A stretch of 11,131 bases of DNA, taken from the NCBI GenBank assembly GCA_031268395.1, contig JAIRXI010000022.1, positions 1 through 11,131 of the forward strand. Reading direction: 5' to 3'. Below are positions 1 to 8,600 of the stretch, in pieces. The stretch's first letter is position 1. Each line of letters opens with the position of its first letter. This DNA comes from Tannerella sp. Its GTDB lineage: Bacteria; Bacteroidota; Bacteroidia; Bacteroidales; Tannerellaceae. Position numbers and translations under genes: made by a program. The notes beneath the pieces are model-generated. The model worked only from the letters and a program-made list of their open reading frames with translations. It was not told the origin of the DNA and ran no database searches.

Positions 1-126
1 CGAGAATATGGCTCATCGACTCGAGAATATGGCTCATCGACTCGAGAATATGGCTCATCGACTCGAGAATATGGCTCGCCGACTCGAGAATATGGCTCAT
101 CGACTCGAGAATATGGCCCGCCGACG
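1..126. repeat. 21-bp tandem repeat array, six units, open at the left edge
   Basis: Six head-to-tail units start at 1, 22, 43, 64, 85 and 106. Each begins CGAGAATATGG and ends CTCATCGACT, with no spacer. Units 1, 2, 3 and 5 are identical. Unit 4 differs at two bases (CAT to CGC at unit positions 14-16). Unit 6, the last, carries the same change plus one silent-type change at unit position 13 and one at position 21, so the array decays at its right end. It starts at the first base of the window and so probably extends further left. The period of 21 is seven codons, and five of six reading frames stay open through the unit. Near-identity between units suggests recent expansion by slippage or recombination. 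The copy number is expected to vary between strains. Confidence 0.95.
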
Positions 127-181
127 CGGGCGGATTTCATGCAAATATTCGATTCAACGTTTTTATTCTACAACAATATGA
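2..181 (+). CDS. Possible 3' end of a heptad-repeat (coiled-coil) ORF, start outside window
   Basis: Frame 2 reads through the repeat array as 7-residue units ENMAHRL or ENMARRL, then a basic tail of 17 residues ending STTI, with TGA at 179-181. Leu and Met are spaced 3 and 4 residues apart, so Leu falls at position a and Met at position d of a coiled-coil heptad, with Arg at g, Glu at b and Ala at e. The substitutions fit this frame best: the change at unit position 13 is silent (Ala), and CAT to CGC swaps His for Arg at the solvent-facing f position. In frames 1 and 3 the same changes bring in Pro or replace Ile by Ala. Against a real gene: the start is not visible, no ribosome binding site can be judged, and low-complexity arrays often stay open by chance. 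I do not recognise a function. Confidence 0.3.
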   Translation, partial: ENMAHRLENMAHRLENMAHRLENMARRLENMAHRLENMARRRGRISCKYSIQRFYSTTI

Positions 182-323
182 GAAATAAATTCATACCGGC
201 ACGGGCTGCATGTCCGCGGCGGCGGGAGGCTCATCGTTCAATCCTGAGCGCCCGGGATTCACCGCAAAAAATCCGTGCGCCGGCGGCTTTGCCGGTAATA
301 CGGTGTGTCTGCGTCCGGGACAG

Positions 324-347
324 GGGCAGCCCTGAAGGGGGCTGTTC
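324..347 (+). other. GC-rich hairpin in the leader
   Basis: Bases 324-333 pair with 338-347 around a GAAG loop: six Watson-Crick pairs in the centre (CAGCCC with GGGCTG), one further G-C pair at the base and three G-U wobbles. It is followed by ATTTT rather than a clean T-run, so it would be a weak terminator at most. It may close a transcript entering from the left, or be the remnant of a repeat element. Confidence 0.4.
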
Positions 348-400
348 GGATCATTTTCGGTTCTGAACGCGGGTGATGAAAAACAGCGTTTCGTGAGATA

Positions 401-408
401 TATATTTA
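401..408 (+). promoter_or_regulatory. Weak candidate -7 element for the operon
   Basis: TATATTTA matches the Bacteroidota -7 consensus TAnnTTTG at all fixed positions except the last. No TTTG-like -33 element is visible about 20 bp upstream. It is the best match I see in the 90 bp before the first gene and would give a leader of roughly 60 nt. The true promoter could lie elsewhere or need an activator. Confidence 0.22.
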
Positions 409-411
409 CAG

Positions 412-431
412 CCTGGGACAGAAATGTCAGG
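412..431 (+). other. Leader hairpin with GAAA tetraloop
   Basis: CCTGGGACA (412-420) pairs with TGTCAGG (425-431) around a GAAA loop of the GNRA type. The stem has seven pairs and a bulge of two G on the 5' side. It lies 44 bp before the first start codon and would sit near the 5' end of the mRNA if the weak -7 element at 401-408 is used. No known riboswitch class is recognised. Confidence 0.35.
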
Positions 432-437
432 TTGACT

Positions 438-452
438 TTATTTTCAAAATAA
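438..452. promoter_or_regulatory. 15-bp AT palindrome, possible operator
   Basis: TTATTTT and AAAATAA are perfect 7-bp inverted arms around a single C. The site ends 23 bp before the first susC start codon. A dyad this close to the start could be bound by a dimeric regulator, or could form a small hairpin near the translation start. AT-rich DNA produces such dyads by chance fairly often, so the assignment is tentative. Confidence 0.3.
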
Positions 453-475
453 CTAATTGTAACACATAATACATT

Positions 476-3400
476 ATGATTTTCTATTTAAAAGCAAAGC
501 AAAACAGAAAGAGATGGTTACGGACGTTTCCTCTTTTTATGTTCTTTTTCGTGGTATCCTTTGCTCCTCTGCGGGGAACTCAGTCAGCGAATATTGCCGT
601 TAATGAGACGCAGCAACAGACGATTACCGTCACGGGCACGGTGAAGGATTCCTATGGGGAGCCTCTTGCCGGGGCTAATGTTGTTGCGGGGGATCAGACG
701 ACGGGTACGATCACTGATGCGGACGGAGCATTTAAACTGAATGTGGCGAGGGGGAGCAGGTTGACCATATCCTATATCGGTTATACTTCCCAGACGGTCA
801 CGGTGAACGGGAACAATTTGGCGGTTATCCTGGAGGAAGATACTCAGATGCTGGGTGAGGTGCAGGTTGTTGCCTATGGCGTGCAGAAGAAGGCGACCCT
901 GACGGGCGCTATTTCCGGGGTTAAGGGCGATGAGTTGCTGAAAACTCCGACCAGCTCGGTGAACAATGTGCTTTCCGGGCTTGTTACGGGGCTTACCTCG
1001 GTACAGTATTCGGGTGAACCGGGCGACGATGCCGCCCAGATTCTGATACGCGGCAAGGCGACGTTTGCCAATTCGACGCCGCTGATACAGATTGACGGCG
1101 TAGAACGCAGTTCGTTCCACGACATCGACCCGAATGAAATTGAGAGTCTTACCGTTCTGAAGGATGCGTCCGCCACGGCCGTTTTCGGTGTGAAGGGCGC
1201 CAACGGGGTGATTCTGATTACTACTAAACGCGGGCAGGAGGGGAAGGCGAAAATCTCGTTCTCCACCTCCGCCACGATGCAGGCGCCTACGAAACTGATT
1301 GATATGGCGAACTCGTATGAATATGCGACTTTCCATAATACGATGAAGGATTTGGACGGTGCGGAAAGACGGTTTGGAGACTATGTGATTGAGCGGTTCC
1401 GCCTGGGCGATGACCCGATTCGCTATCCGGATGTGGACTGGGTGGACTATGTGATGAAAGACCTGAGTCTTGAGACGCAGCATAATATTAACATCTCGGG
1501 CGGTACGAAGACGGTGAAGTATTTTGTCTCGGCCGGCGCGTTCACTCAGGGAGGGCTTTTTGACCAGTTCGATCTGCCCTACGACCTTACTTACCAGTAC
1601 AACCGCTATAATTACCGCTCGAATCTGGATATCGACGTGACGAAGACGACGAAGATTGCGCTGAATATTTCCGGCAACGTGGACAATGCAAGCCGTCCGT
1701 ATACGGGAGTGGGAAGTACCGGTCTGGTTCGGAACATATACCAGTCGAATCCCTTTTCCAGCCCGGGACTTGTCGATGGCCGGTATGTCATGGCGGGCAC
1801 CAACTACCTGGATGTGCCCGACCAGAAAACGGATAATCTGCCGTGGGTAGCGGGTACGGGCCTGGGATACTATGGCGGCGGATTCATGCAGACCAGCAAT
1901 AACACGCTTAGCATCGACCTGGCGCTGAACCAGAAACTGGACGTCATCACCAAAGGACTTGGGATGAGGGTGAAGGGCTCCTATTACAGCGCGTTTCAGG
2001 CCTACAAGAACGGTTCGGCCGGCAGGGCGACATTCACTCCGGTCAAAATGGTCGACGGTGTGATGACTTATAAAAAGTCCGGCGAAAATTCCCAGCTCAC
2101 CTATTCCGACACCCGCGGACAGGTTGCCCGCAACTGGTATATGGAAGTCGGTTTCGACTGGGCGAGGGATTTTGGCGAACATCACGTGACCGCGCTGGCG
2201 CTGTATAACCAGGATAAAAAATATTATCCGTCCACCTTTGCGGAAATCCCGACGGCGACGGTCGGCCTGGTAGGGCGTGTGACCTACGACTGGAAAAGCC
2301 GTTACCTGGCCGAATTTAACGTGGGATACAACGGCTCCGAAAACTTTGCTCCCGAACGCCGCTTCGGTTTCTTTCCCGCCGGTTCGCTGGGCTGGATTGC
2401 CAGTGAGGAAGCGTTCTGGAAGCCCCTCAAGCCGGTTATCGGCCACCTGAAACTCCGCGCCTCGATGGGGCTTGTCGGCAACGACAAGGTGGGCGGCAGC
2501 CGCTTCATGTACACGCCCGACCCTTATAACATCAATCAGACGGGCGGCTTAAGCAGGGCGGAATTTGCCTATTATTTCGGGTCGAACCGCGTGACGCTTC
2601 CATCGGCAAGCGAGAAATCCAAGAATAATGCATTCGTGACATGGGAAAAGGCAACGAAGCAAAATTACGGAATCGATGCCAATTTCCTGCGCGACCGCCT
2701 GAAAGCCAGTTTCGACTACTTCACGGAAGTGCGGGACGATATTCTGGTGCAGGACGGGGCGCTGCCCGCTCTGGTGGCTTTCCCGACTTCCCCGTATGCC
2801 AATATGGGCAAGGTGGAAAGCTGGGGCTGGGAAGTTTCCCTCCGGTGGGACGACCGCGTCGGCAAGGATTTCCGCTATTACGTGGGGCTGAATCTCTCCT
2901 ATAACCAGAATGAAATCATTGAGAGAAAGGAGACGCCGCAGAATTATGACTGGCTTTACCAGAAGGGACACCGTATCGGTTCCCGCAAAATGTATCAGTT
3001 CTGGAGATATTACGACGATGCTACCCCCGGATTGTACGAAAAAACATTCGGCACACCTTATCCGACGGCTCTGGGCGGCGGCGAACTGCGACCCGGAGAC
3101 GCCGTGTTCATCGACCTGGACGGCGACGGGACGATTACCACGGAAGATATGACCTACGATCTGGGATATACGGATGACCCGGAATATCTGGCAGGTATCA
3201 ATTTCGGATTCAGCTGGAAAAACTTCGATGTGAGTACGCAGTGGACGGGCGCCTGGAATGTCAGCCGCATGCTTTCCGACGTTTTCCGCCGACCGTTTAC
3301 GAGCAACAACAGTACGGAACAGGGCGGATTGCTGAAATACCACGTGTACAATTCATGGACGGAGGAGAATCCGTCCCAGAGCGCCAGATATCCGCGCCCC

Positions 3401-3670
3401 ACCTGGACAAATACAAACAATTATGCCGAGATGACGCTGTATGAGGTCGACTCGAGATACCTCCGCCTGAAGACGCTGCAAATAGCCTACAACTTCAAGT
3501 TCCCTTTCATGGCAAAAATGAAAATGAACGCCTGTCAGCTGGCTTTCAGCGGATATAACCTGTTTACCTTTATGGATTTTATGTGGGGAGACCCGGAAGC
3601 CAGGTCAAGCAATTCTCCGACCTATCCTCTGCAGAAAACCTATTCTTTAAGTCTGAAACTTGGATTCTAA
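476..3670 (+). CDS. SusC/RagA-family TonB-linked outer-membrane transporter (first pair)
   Basis: This is a TonB-dependent outer-membrane barrel of the SusC type, expected to import a ligand held by the SusD lipoprotein encoded next. A basic N-terminus and a hydrophobic stretch at residues 18-31 form the signal peptide. A CarboxypepD_reg-like beta-sandwich follows at about 50-120 (TGTVKDSYGEPLAGANV). The TonB box and entry to the plug lie near 126-150 (VQVVAYGVQKKATLTGA), and the plug runs to about 252 with the family signature GVKGANGVILITTKRG. The barrel carries the usual RYLAEFNVGYNGSENFAPE block near 608 and a calcium-type loop DLDGDGTITTED at 880-891. The protein ends LKLGF, with the terminal Phe needed for barrel assembly. 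At 1064 aa it is full length. There is no STN domain between signal peptide and CarboxypepD domain, so anti-sigma signalling through this protein is unlikely. The ATG at 476 keeps the whole signal peptide. The ligand is unknown. Confidence 0.97.
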   Translation: MIFYLKAKQNRKRWLRTFPLFMFFFVVSFAPLRGTQSANIAVNETQQQTITVTGTVKDSYGEPLAGANVVAGDQTTGTITDADGAFKLNVARGSRLTISYIGYTSQTVTVNGNNLAVILEEDTQMLGEVQVVAYGVQKKATLTGAISGVKGDELLKTPTSSVNNVLSGLVTGLTSVQYSGEPGDDAAQILIRGKATFANSTPLIQIDGVERSSFHDIDPNEIESLTVLKDASATAVFGVKGANGVILITTKRGQEGKAKISFSTSATMQAPTKLIDMANSYEYATFHNTMKDLDGAERRFGDYVIERFRLGDDPIRYPDVDWVDYVMKDLSLETQHNINISGGTKTVKYFVSAGAFTQGGLFDQFDLPYDLTYQYNRYNYRSNLDIDVTKTTKIALNISGNVDNASRPYTGVGSTGLVRNIYQSNPFSSPGLVDGRYVMAGTNYLDVPDQKTDNLPWVAGTGLGYYGGGFMQTSNNTLSIDLALNQKLDVITKGLGMRVKGSYYSAFQAYKNGSAGRATFTPVKMVDGVMTYKKSGENSQLTYSDTRGQVARNWYMEVGFDWARDFGEHHVTALALYNQDKKYYPSTFAEIPTATVGLVGRVTYDWKSRYLAEFNVGYNGSENFAPERRFGFFPAGSLGWIASEEAFWKPLKPVIGHLKLRASMGLVGNDKVGGSRFMYTPDPYNINQTGGLSRAEFAYYFGSNRVTLPSASEKSKNNAFVTWEKATKQNYGIDANFLRDRLKASFDYFTEVRDDILVQDGALPALVAFPTSPYANMGKVESWGWEVSLRWDDRVGKDFRYYVGLNLSYNQNEIIERKETPQNYDWLYQKGHRIGSRKMYQFWRYYDDATPGLYEKTFGTPYPTALGGGELRPGDAVFIDLDGDGTITTEDMTYDLGYTDDPEYLAGINFGFSWKNFDVSTQWTGAWNVSRMLSDVFRRPFTSNNSTEQGGLLKYHVYNSWTEENPSQSARYPRPTWTNTNNYAEMTLYEVDSRYLRLKTLQIAYNFKFPFMAKMKMNACQLAFSGYNLFTFMDFMWGDPEARSSNSPTYPLQKTYSLSLKLGF

Positions 3671-3689
3671 AAATATAAAAAGAAGATAT

Positions 3690-5630
3690 ATGAAACGGAT
3701 AAAAATAAATACATACATAATTACCGTCCTTGTCGGGATATCGCTTTTCATCACATCGTGTGTGGATGATATCCTGTTTGGGGATGCATTCCTCGAGAAA
3801 ACTCCCGGCGGAGACGTGACGATAGACACCGTCTTCAGTAAAGCCGAATATGCCAATCAGTTTCTTGTTGGAATATATGCGATTCAATATTACGGACTTC
3901 CATACCATACGAACACGGACTTTCCCTACGTTTACACGGGATGGATCGGGAAATGGGAAAATCTTTCCGACTGCTGGCAGGCCTGCTGGAACGGTCAGGC
4001 CATCTATACCCGGTATTATACGGGCCTGCACAACGCGGGCCATGGCAACCGCGACGAGAAGTTCCACTATTTGCAGTCGAACGTATGGCAGGCGGTACGC
4101 GCCGGATGGATTTTCCTGGAAAACATTGATCGGGTGTCCGACATGGATGCTTCCGAAAAGGCCCGGCGGTCGGCAGAGGCCAAATGCCTCATCGCATCCC
4201 GTTACTGGGATACGTTCCGTCATTATGGCGGGCTGCCTGTCGTCAGGGGGACGTTTTCGGGAACGGATGCGGCATACGAACTGCCCCGCGCCACGGCGGA
4301 AGAGACCGTTGAGTTTATGGTGGAACTGCTGGATGAGGCGATTGACGCATTACCCTGGCAGGTGGCCGAGCCGGCCAATGAAAGCGGCCGGTGGACGAGA
4401 GCAGGGGCTATGGGACTTAAAACCTCCATTCTGCTTTTTGCCGCCTCTCCCCTGTTCAACAGCAACGAGCCTTATTCGACAGCCCCCCCGCAGGACGCCG
4501 TCGAAAACAGAAACGTATGGTACGGCGCATACAAGGCGGAATATTGGGACCGCTGCCTGGCGGCATGCGAAGCATTTTTCGCCCAGCTGAATGCAAACGG
4601 ACAGTTCGCCCTTGAACAGGCGGCCGGAACCCGTCCGGAAGACTACCGGCTGGCGTTCCGGAAAGCATACTTCCGGCTGAACAGTACGGAAGTGCTACAT
4701 TCGACACGCATACAGACTTACGACGCTTTCAATGGTTCGTCATACGTCTGGCATGCCTGGCAGAAAAACAATGACCGCGTCGCCTACAGCCCCACTCAGG
4801 AATATGTCGAAATGTTCCCTTGGGCGGACGGCGCTCCGTTCGACTGGAACAGGGCGGAACAGGACGGTTCGCTGCAGGAAATGTTCATCAAACGCACCGA
4901 CGACCCGTCGAAAAGCGTACAGCTGACCCGCGACCCGCGGCTTTATGAAACCGCCATTGTAAACGGAGTGCCCAAAACGCTCGACTGGACAACCGGAAAC
5001 ATGGCCGGCAATCCTTATGAAACGTGGACGGCCGGATATGATGCCAAGGGAAGCCCCAACCGCTATTCCAACGGATATGCACTCAACAAGTATTATCTTG
5101 AGGAAGATGCCCTGCGCCAGGACTGTCACTGGTCATACCTCCGCCTGCCGGAAGTCATGCTGAACTATGCCGAAGCGCTGTGTCAGAAAGGACGCCTGCA
5201 GGATGCCATCGCACAGGTGGACAAAGTCCGCGCGCGCGTGGGATTGAAAGGCCTGGTCGAATCCAGTCCCGACAGGAATCTGGCGTCCGACCAGAACGCC
5301 CTGCTGGAGGAAATCCTGCGCGAACGCGCATGTGAACTGGGTATGGAAGATGTGCGTTTCTTTGATATGATTCGCTACAAAATGAAAGACCGTTTCGAAA
5401 AGCATCTGTACAAGCTGGTGATTGAACGGAAAGACGCAAACAGCGGACAATGGTTTGGCCCCGATAAGGATGCGGGTGTGCCCTGGCCGGAGTTTGAATT
5501 TAAAAAAGTACCGATTACCAGCCCTACACGCGTGTGGTGGGACGGATTTGACACAAAGTGGTATCTCTCCCCGTTCCCGCTGGGCGAACTCAATAAAGGC
5601 TACGGCCTTGTACAAAACCCGGGATGGTAA
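3690..5630 (+). CDS. SusD/RagB-family surface lipoprotein (first pair)
   Basis: This is the ligand-binding lid of the preceding SusC. I chose ATG 3690 rather than TTG 3660: it lies 19 bp after the susC stop, has AGAAG just upstream, and gives a compact lipoprotein signal MKRIKINTYIITVLVGISLF ending in a lipobox with Cys24. Val-Asp-Asp after the Cys resembles the acidic surface-export signal of Bacteroidota lipoproteins. The protein has 646 aa, long for the family (usually about 500-600). A helical SusD-like N-terminal half includes KCLIASRYWDTFRHYGGLPV near 165-184 and LKTSILLFAASPLFN at 243-257. The C-terminal SusD domain shows YLRLPEVMLNYAEA (483-496), VDKVRARVGL (510-519), ERACELGMEDVRFFDMIRYK (545-564) and the family end LVQNPGW. 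The usual EGHRFWDxRRW motif is altered to MEDVRFFDMIRYK, marking a divergent subgroup. The bound ligand is unknown. Confidence 0.96.
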   Translation: MKRIKINTYIITVLVGISLFITSCVDDILFGDAFLEKTPGGDVTIDTVFSKAEYANQFLVGIYAIQYYGLPYHTNTDFPYVYTGWIGKWENLSDCWQACWNGQAIYTRYYTGLHNAGHGNRDEKFHYLQSNVWQAVRAGWIFLENIDRVSDMDASEKARRSAEAKCLIASRYWDTFRHYGGLPVVRGTFSGTDAAYELPRATAEETVEFMVELLDEAIDALPWQVAEPANESGRWTRAGAMGLKTSILLFAASPLFNSNEPYSTAPPQDAVENRNVWYGAYKAEYWDRCLAACEAFFAQLNANGQFALEQAAGTRPEDYRLAFRKAYFRLNSTEVLHSTRIQTYDAFNGSSYVWHAWQKNNDRVAYSPTQEYVEMFPWADGAPFDWNRAEQDGSLQEMFIKRTDDPSKSVQLTRDPRLYETAIVNGVPKTLDWTTGNMAGNPYETWTAGYDAKGSPNRYSNGYALNKYYLEEDALRQDCHWSYLRLPEVMLNYAEALCQKGRLQDAIAQVDKVRARVGLKGLVESSPDRNLASDQNALLEEILRERACELGMEDVRFFDMIRYKMKDRFEKHLYKLVIERKDANSGQWFGPDKDAGVPWPEFEFKKVPITSPTRVWWDGFDTKWYLSPFPLGELNKGYGLVQNPGW

Positions 5631-5667
5631 TCTGATAAGAATAACAATACAGTAATAAGTATATTAT

Positions 5668-8600
5668 ATGAGAAACAAGATAATAATCTTTCTGATTTTC
5701 CTTGCCAACGCTGGAGTGCAGGGATTCGCACAGAATACGGACGTTACAGGGGTTGTGCTGGACAGATGGAAAAATCCCGTTTCGGGAGCTCTCGTTACAG
5801 CTGTCGACAATCCGGCTGTTCAAACGACGACGGACAGAGATGGCCGTTTTGCAATCAATGTGGCTCAATCGGTCAAGTTACGCATTTCCACATCCGACAA
5901 CAGCTCCCGTGTTGTGGAAGCAGAGACGAATGAACCGATGACAATCACGATGGGACTGGCCAGTCAGGCGGTCAACGCAGGCTATGACTTCTCCCAGAAT
6001 CTGGAGGAAACAACCGCGTCCGTTTCAACTGCTTATGGCGATGAAATCAACAAGCGGGGCGCACGCGATATCGGCAGCTCGCTTTTCGGAAACGTGCTGG
6101 GACTGACGGCCCTGCAGGGCGCCGGTACGTACAATGACTTCCAGACCACGTTCTACGTCAGAGGTTTGCAGACGCTGACAAGGTCGGGCAATGAACCGCT
6201 GTTACTGGTGGATGGCATCGAAAGGGACATCTCCCTCATCAGCCCCGAAGAGGTGGAATCCGTTACGGTGCTGAAAGATGCGGCGGCAGTGGCGCTTTAT
6301 GGATATAAAGGCGCTAACGGTGCGGTTAACATTGTAACCAAACGGGGTAAATACGGCGCGCTGGAAGTGAAGTTTTCGTATGACCACGCTATCAACGAAC
6401 AGATTCGCCGGCCGAAATTCGCTGATTCGTACCTCTATGCCAATGCGATGAACGAAGCGCTGACCAATGACGGACAGAGTGCGCGTTATTCGGCTGCGGA
6501 ACTTGCCGCTTTTCAGTCGGGGCAGTATCCCTACCTTTATCCGAACGTCGACTGGATTAAAGAGGCTTTCAAAAATACCGGAGCGACCAATACCTATAAT
6601 ATGAACTTCCGTGGAGGCGGGACGAATTTCAGGTACTATGCGATGCTGAACCTGCAGAACAACTCCGGATATGTGAACGAACCCCGGCTGAATGACGGAT
6701 ATTCCACCCAGGACCAATACTCGAAGGGGAACCTGCGTACAAACCTGGACGTCGATTTGACGCCAACCACAAAGCTGGTTCTCAACCTGATGGGGTCGTT
6801 ACAGGAAATGCGCCGGCCGGGAGAATGGGTTGAAGATGAAGACGAAGCTGACAGAAGAGGCTACCTCTGGGAGTTTATTTATGCACTGCCTTCGGCCGCC
6901 TTCCCGGTGAAAACCGAAGACGACCTGTGGGGAGGCAGCAACACCTGGGCCGGCACGCGCAATCCCGTGGGGATGAGCCGGGATGCGGGCTATACCAAAA
7001 CGCACATGCGTACGCTGTTTGCCGATATGACGCTGAAACAGGACCTGTCGGGCATTTTACCGGGTTTGGGAGCCGACTTTATGCTTGCTTACGACAATTC
7101 CGCCGTTTATCGGGAAAAACGTCACCGCACCTATAAGTATGGAAGTGATGCCGTAACCGAATGGAACGGCAACACGCCGAATCTGGATAATCTGAGCAGG
7201 TATACCGGCGGAGCGGAGACGGGGCTGGCAACGACCAATGAACTCTATAATTCAACCCGCGTTTTCAATACGGCTTTAGGGCTGAATTATAAAAACACAT
7301 TTGGCGACCACAGCATTTATTCGCAGTTCAAATGGAATTATGAATACCGCAACTACATGGGTTTGAATCAAACGTTCTATCGCCATAACCTGTCACTGTA
7401 CACCCACTATGGCTACCTGGGACGCTATTTTGTCGACCTGAGCCTGGTTGCGGCGGGAGCCAACAAGCTGGCGCCGAGTTCGACATGGGGCTATTCGCCT
7501 ACCGTATCGGCGGCCTGGGCGCTTTCAAAGGAAGATTTCATGGCGGACAATGCGCTGATTGACTTCCTGAAACTGCGGGCTTCTTTCGGCATCATCAACC
7601 GTGACAACCTGCCGGTCGACGGGGATGGAAACATAGTGGAAAGATACTGGGAGCAGTTTTACGTATCCGGCACTCTCTTTCCCATCGACGCCGGATTCAA
7701 CCCGGGTTCGAGCAGAAGACTCAGTCGCCTGGCGACTGAAAACCCGAAGCATGAGCAAGCTTATAAATACAATCTGGGACTGGATGCAACCCTTTTGGGC
7801 GGTTTAAACCTGACGGTCGATGCTTACTATGAAAACCGCAGGAACATCTGGGTGGACGCGAACGGGAAATATTCCACGGTGATTGGCCTGAGCGCTCCGT
7901 TTGAAAACGGCGGTGTTGTTGACAGTTACGGTTTTGAAATAGGAGCCGATTATTTTAAGAAAATAAATGACTTCAGCTTCAATATCGGGGTCAACTTCGC
8001 ACTGAACAAAAACGAAATCAAGGAGCAGTACGAAGAACCGAGGCTGTACGACAACCTTGTACGCACGGGTAATCCGGTCGGACAGATATACGGGATGATT
8101 GCCGAAGGCTTCTTCAGGGATGATGCCGATATTGCCGGCAGCAAACCTCATCTTTTCAATGAAGTGAAACCGGGCGATATCAAATACAGGGATGTAAACG
8201 GCGATGGCGTGGTGGACGCCAATGACGTTGCCGCCATCGGATACAACACGCTCTGTCCGGAAATCTATTATTCGTTTAAACTGGGAGCCGAATGGAAGGG
8301 GATTGGATTTACCGCTCTTTTCCAGGGAACCGGCAACTATTCGGCCATGCTTAATACAAAAAGCGTATACTGGCCGTTGATAAACAATACCACGATATCC
8401 GAACATTACTACGAAAATCGCTGGACTTCCGGGAATATGGATGCAAAGTATCCGCGCCTGGTGTCGCAGAGCAGCAACAACAACTTCCAGAGCAATACGG
8501 TATGGCTGGAAGACCGTTCCTTCCTGAAACTGCGCCATGTGGAACTGTATTACAGCTTCTCCCGGTCGCTGATGAATAAAACATCGTTTATGAATCGCGC

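Larger units (their letters stand above)
127..475. other. Non-coding leader between repeat array and first susC
   Basis: About 295 bp after the stop at 181 hold no convincing gene. The only sense ORF (139-366) is an Arg/Pro-rich continuation of repeat frame 1 with no recognisable domain. Bases 200-360 are GC-rich with several small inverted repeats, among them CCGGC/GCCGG at 280-284 and 291-295 and the longer hairpin at 324-347. Bases 390-475 turn AT-rich, as expected for a Bacteroidota promoter and 5' leader. Control of the four-gene operon should lie here, because the later gaps are too short for much regulation. Confidence 0.7.

Noticed and set aside
1..126. CRISPR array
   Set aside because: The 21-bp units are contiguous with no unique spacers, and no cas gene is present.
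139..366. 75-codon plus-strand ORF in the leader
   Set aside because: Its frame continues the repeat array as REYGSST units, then turns Arg/Pro-rich over a hairpin-filled region. There is no domain and no plausible start context.
432..459. Sigma70-like TTGACT and TAATTG pair with 16-bp spacing
   Set aside because: Bacteroidota primary sigma factors do not use the TTGACA/TATAAT consensus, and the -10 match is poor.
584..2446. 620-codon open frame on the minus strand opposite the first susC
   Set aside because: It is fully antisense to a certain SusC gene, rich in Arg, His and Ile, has no recognisable domain, and is explained by the codon pattern of the sense gene. Similar shadows lie at 2549-3343, 7804-8538 and 9288-10064.
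3113..3148. Dockerin or calmodulin-like domain suggested by DLDGDGTITTED (and DVNGDGVVDAND at 8191-8226)
   Set aside because: A single calcium-type loop at this place near the C-terminus is a normal part of SusC barrels and does not occur as the duplicated repeat of a dockerin.
3660..3692. TTG start for the first susD, overlapping the susC stop
   Set aside because: It would add ten charged residues before the lipoprotein signal. ATG 3690 has a better upstream sequence and gives a normal signal peptide length with Cys24.
5631..5667. Internal promoter between the two SusCD pairs
   Set aside because: The 37-bp gap is AT-rich but contains no TAnnTTTG element and no terminator, so read-through from the first pair is the simpler view.
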